The translations under genes and the position numbers were made by a program. A stretch of DNA of 64,000 bases from Rhabditoides inermis (Eukaryota > Nematoda > Chromadorea > Rhabditida > Rhabditidae), in assembly GCA_963966185.1 (NCBI GenBank), contig CAWZYM010000029.1, positions 71,418 to 135,417 on the forward strand, given 5' to 3'. This document shows, piece after piece, positions 60,039-64,000 of this stretch (its first letter is position 1; each line of letters begins with the position of its first letter). The notes below the pieces were generated by a model. That model was not told where the DNA came from. It saw only the letters and a program-made list of their open reading frames with translations, and did no database searches.

Positions 60039-60317
60039 CTACAATAGAAATTGGAAGTCATATCATTCCGGATCAAAATAGATATCGCAGAGTGCAGAGC
60101 AACTCGAATATCGTACATGAAGAGAAGAATAAAACCATGATCAATAAATACGAGATCCTTTACACAGTCAGCATGAACAAAGCGCAATACAAATCATCAT
60201 CGGTAGAAACAAAACAACTTGTGCAAGTTAACATGTACACGTACAAATTACACAACAAAGTCAACAACGCTCACTACCGGGACAAACAAACATACTTATA
60301 CTTCAAACTAAAGGAGC

Positions 60318-63300
60318 CTAGCTGGCAAATCTCGCAGCCGTCTCGAAGTTGACGACTCGAGAAGAGTAGGCCTTCAAGCGAGTTCTCACCAGCTCCAGCA
60401 GCTGAAACACAACCATCACACTCTCCTCGGACACTCTTCCACTCACATTCTTATCCTCGACAGGCTGTTTGTTGACGACAGTGAACAGGTCATCGATGGC
60501 CGCATAGGGCAGCCACACCCTCGCCTCCACGGACTTGACCTCCTGCGTCGCCCTGTCCAGCTCGTGGGCGAGCACGCGGAGGGCAGTGGGGATGGCGTCG
60601 TAGTCGACGAGGGCGCGCAGGTAGTCCCCGAACGAGTGCTCCATGAGGATGGCGTGCAGCCACGCGGGCACAGGCATCTTGTGTGCCAGCACCGCCTCGA
60701 GGGGCGCGCGGATGACGCGCGCGTCCTCGGGCCACCAGCGCCGCGCGCACTGCGTCAGTCCGCGCACGACGCGCCACCACTCGGCGCCCGCCCCGCCGCC
60801 GCCCTCCTCCACGTGCCGCCTGTTGCCGCGCACCCACTCCGGCTCCACGCCCCGCGCACGCAGACCACCCGCGTCGCACAACACTGCCTCTTTCGTCACC
60901 GCGTACAGCACTCCCGACGCACACTCGCCAGTCTGTCTGCAACACAAACACCTTGTCACCGACCACGCGACAAAATCGTGATCGACTCACTTGCACACGG
61001 CGAGTGCTTGGTCGTAGTGCTTCTTGTCTGCGAGCTGCTTGACGATCTCGCTGGGTTGGTTGGGCGGCACTTCTCCTCCCGCATGCAACAGACACACGCG
61101 AGCATCACACAACAGGAACTCCTCGCGCAGAATGTCCTTAACACAGACAACCATGATGACACCATGTGCGGAATAGTGTACGTACCTCAGTGACGATGAG
61201 GAGCTTCTTCTTGATGACGGGTTCCTCGTCCATCTCCTCGACGTCCCCCTCACCCTCTCCTCCCACCAGCGCCACAATCGGCATGTGTCTCATGTTCTTG
61301 TCGAGCACCCCGAGCGCATTGCTGGCTGCTGCGAGGGCGTCCCTCCTCCTCTCGAGATGCGCCGGCGTCTGCGTCTGCATTCGGAGCGCCGACGCGTAGT
61401 CGTACCACGTGCGGGCCGCCATGTCCCACTGATCCTTCTGCACATAGTATCCGGCGAGCCACTCGTATGGATGGGGGCGGGCGAGGGCGGGCTGATTGGC
61501 GGCGTACGACTGCAGCAGCTGCACGACGAGCTGCTGTTCGTGCTGCGTGAAGAGGAGCGAGTAGAGGGCGGCCCACTCGCGGCGGGTGTACATGCCTGCC
61601 ACCAGCTCCCGGATGCACGACTGCGACGTGCGCGCACACCGCATCGACTGCGCCACCTCAACCAACACACACATTCACACCTGAACCAACCACTCTCCAC
61701 TCACATATAGAGCATACGCCCAGTCGTTCTTGCGCACCGTATGCGTGAACAGCGCAGTCTGGATGCGGATCTAAACAACACATAGCTTTAGGCGCCTCTA
61801 CTCGCTCCACTCGTTTCCTCACCAGGTTCTCATCGTGAGCTGGAAGGGCAGCAACTGCCTTCTTGGCGAGTCGAATGAGGGCATCCGAGTGGCCCCTGTC
61901 CTGGAGGATTCCGAGTGCCTTGACGTAGTAGGCTCCCATCGTCAGTCTGTCTCCCTCCTCATCCGATGCCCCTTCCGAGAGAGCAGCCCGCAGTCCAGCG
62001 TCCCCTCGAACCACAGCTTCGTCCAGCTGCTCCAGAGCATCCACCGCCTGACAAACACGCAAGAATTATAGAGAGAGACACACATATCCTTGTCAGTCGG
62101 CACCTTGGTCTCTTTTCCGGCTCCGGCGAGTGCGACGGCGTTGAACCATCCGAGGGCGGCCTGGCACTCGACCGGCAGATTGTCCTTCATCGCACACACT
62201 GCCCGCACAGCACTCCACTTCTCCCCCTCCGCCAGAACGCCAGCCAGCGACTGACGCGCCTGCAGAGGCCACACGGCACACAGACACGCCTGAAACATAT
62301 TACAGCGTACAAGAATGTATACACAATTGTCGGATCGAAATATGAACAAGAGAAACTAGACACACCTCGATTCCGTGTTCTATCCACTCGTGAATGTCGT
62401 CGTCGATGGGCCTGTCCTCCTCCCCTTCGTAGCCCTGCACCATCCTCTGCGCCGCCCCCGCACGCCACAGCCAACTGCACACCGACACCTCTGTCCCACA
62501 CTGCTCACTTAAACAAATACACATGAATACATTGACAAAATATGGAAGCTTTCAATAAAGGTGTACCTGTAAACGAAGAGCTCGAGTTGGTCAGCCAGAA
62601 CGCGATAGCCGTGGCAGATGCGAAGTAGAGCCACTCCCAGAGCAGGATTCTGTAAAAGTTTTCATAACACTTGGCTAGCTTTACATAACCGGTACACTTG
62701 TTACTCACCGCACTGTAGCAGCTCGTCTTGAGCCACTCGCAGAACTGCTTCCCGCACATGGCGAATCGACGCGTGGCCAACACGCGCTGACGCATGCTCG
62801 CGTACTGCAGACCCAACGAGAACGAACCGCCAAATGGACAATCTACAACAACATCATTGTACATGACATACTAAATAAACATACCAGTATGCGCTGCAGT
62901 GTTTTCTGCGTCACATTTGACGTCGCAGTGAGCAATAAACTTCTTGAATATGTTGACTGCATGTTCCACGTCTCCCGCTGTCACAGCCACATCCTCATCC
63001 ATCGCATCGTCACTCGCCTCCTCCGAATCCGACAAGCTGGCGTGCTGCTGAAACAAACCAGTAATCTACAACAAACTGGGATTGTGTACCCTGCTGGCGA
63101 GTTTCTTGGCGGCCGTGATGACTGCTCGGAGGGGTCGCTGGTTGGACCTGTCGACGACGGTCGACAGCTCCTCCATCGCGTCCCGCACCACAGTGAAACG
63201 GCTCTGCTGGATCACTCCGTAGCAGCTAGAGTCCTTGCACGGCACGTTGAGCAGTGCCAGCGCGCCCCAGCTGCCGGCGTCGAGCTGGTCGGTGGCGGAC

Positions 63301-64000
63301 AGGAGCTCCTCGAGGAAACGCCGCCGCGCCTCCCTGTGCTGGTCGTCGGCCTTTCCTCCCCCAGTCATCCTCCTCTCGCCCTCCGTGTACAGCCAGTGCG
63401 CATCGAACTCTGCCGATCGCATGTAGGCTTCCACGTGCCTCCACAGCCCAGCCCAGTCACCAGGAATAGCACACAACTCGTCCGTGTACCCATCGCACGA
63501 CACCTGCGATAGTAAAATTATTTAAATTCATTATAAAAAAAACTATACGCACCCGAACAGCCCTGGCGACCACCTCCCAGGGATGGGCCTCCGCGTCGAG
63601 GATGGAGTGTCGGAGAGCGTCGATGCTCCTGCCCTCCTTGCCCTCTTCCACCAAAGGACCGCTCACCTCCCGCCAAGCAGTCATGTAACCAACGCTGCGC
63701 GATCGCTAAACATTTTCAATCAAACATAACGTCAAATCGTCTGGCTTACAGGTTGAGGGTGGCGTGTTTGAGCACATAGGGACGAGTGTTGCTGGATCCG
63801 CCCGCCCCGGCCCACATGGCGACAAGGCGACACGAAGAGCCCCGCCAGCGAGACAGGCACACGTCCAGCAGAACCTCCGACTGAAAAAAGCAAGCTGTGA
63901 TAGGCAACATCACGAATGCATACATTGGGCGTGGCGGTGTCGGTGAGACGGACTAGCTTGTCCCCGTTGAGCTGGCACACGCACACCTCCGTCCTGCTAG
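60318..64000 (-). CDS. nup-160: NUP160, Y-complex nucleoporin (N-terminus beyond the right edge)
   Basis: C-terminal part in many exons. Exons read (from right) TRSYVLKHATLNL-like helices, SRFTVVRDAMEELSTVVD, DEEGDRLTMGAYYVKALG, MYTRREWAALYSLLFTQHEQ, HPYEWLAGYYVQKDQWDMAA, LREEFLLCDARVCLLHAGGE, DKKHYDQALAVCK, KMPVPAWLHAILMEHSFGDY with LRALVDYDAIPTALRV, and VWLPYAAIDDLFTVVNKQ. The last two match the NUP160 C-terminus (LPNWL...LLRLYL.YDLLEEA; VWLPYSSIDQLL). It forms part of the Nup107-160 Y-complex of the nuclear pore scaffold. The stop is 60320-60318. The start is not in the window. Confidence 0.9.

Overview
The window looks like nematode nuclear DNA. The genes are split by many short GT-AG introns ending in TTTCAG-like sites. 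Most start codons lie 0-8 nt after a splice-acceptor-like AG, as expected for spliced-leader trans-splicing. There are tandem serpentine receptor genes, two PUF genes, a ZP-domain cuticlin, and tRNA genes with a long variable arm plus a UAU anticodon, a class known from nematodes (nev-tRNA-Ile). I cannot name the species.

Layout. Positions 1-1530 (minus) hold part of a Penelope-like retroelement whose GIY-YIG endonuclease precedes the pre-RT region, a permuted order. At 1825-2026 is a cluster of hairpins, three of which share one 11-nt loop on different stems. At 2609-3480 are four tandem 263-bp tRNA units (minus); related copies lie at 44981-45533 (plus). Positions 3709-5503 are nested repeats. 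Then follow: an FLVCR-like transporter (minus, 6012-10011); a chemoreceptor (plus, 13239-15070); mitochondrial CLPX, an unrecognised helical protein and NDUFB7 (all minus, 15643-23309); methylmalonyl-CoA epimerase (plus); an MBD2/3-like protein and ANP32 (minus); type I PIP5K and a synaptotagmin 4/11-like gene (plus, 28163-38430); XPA (minus); a transposon-derived gene with 73-bp promoter-like tandem repeats (plus, 41220-43796); two PUF genes (plus, 46031-49294); an unrecognised coiled-coil-like gene (minus); two chemoreceptors (plus, 51595-55241); a cuticlin (minus); and a close minus-strand run of NUP160, a small unknown gene, SLX1 and RPB10 (58059-64000).

Functional links. PIP5K makes PI(4,5)P2, a lipid bound by synaptotagmin C2 domains, and the two genes are adjacent. 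XPA and SLX1 are DNA-repair factors. NUP160/small/SLX1/RPB10 and NDUFB7/helical protein are spaced like nematode operons. CLPX, NDUFB7 and MCEE all act in mitochondria. All gene models were joined by eye from exon reading frames and splice sites; internal exon boundaries are approximate unless stated.
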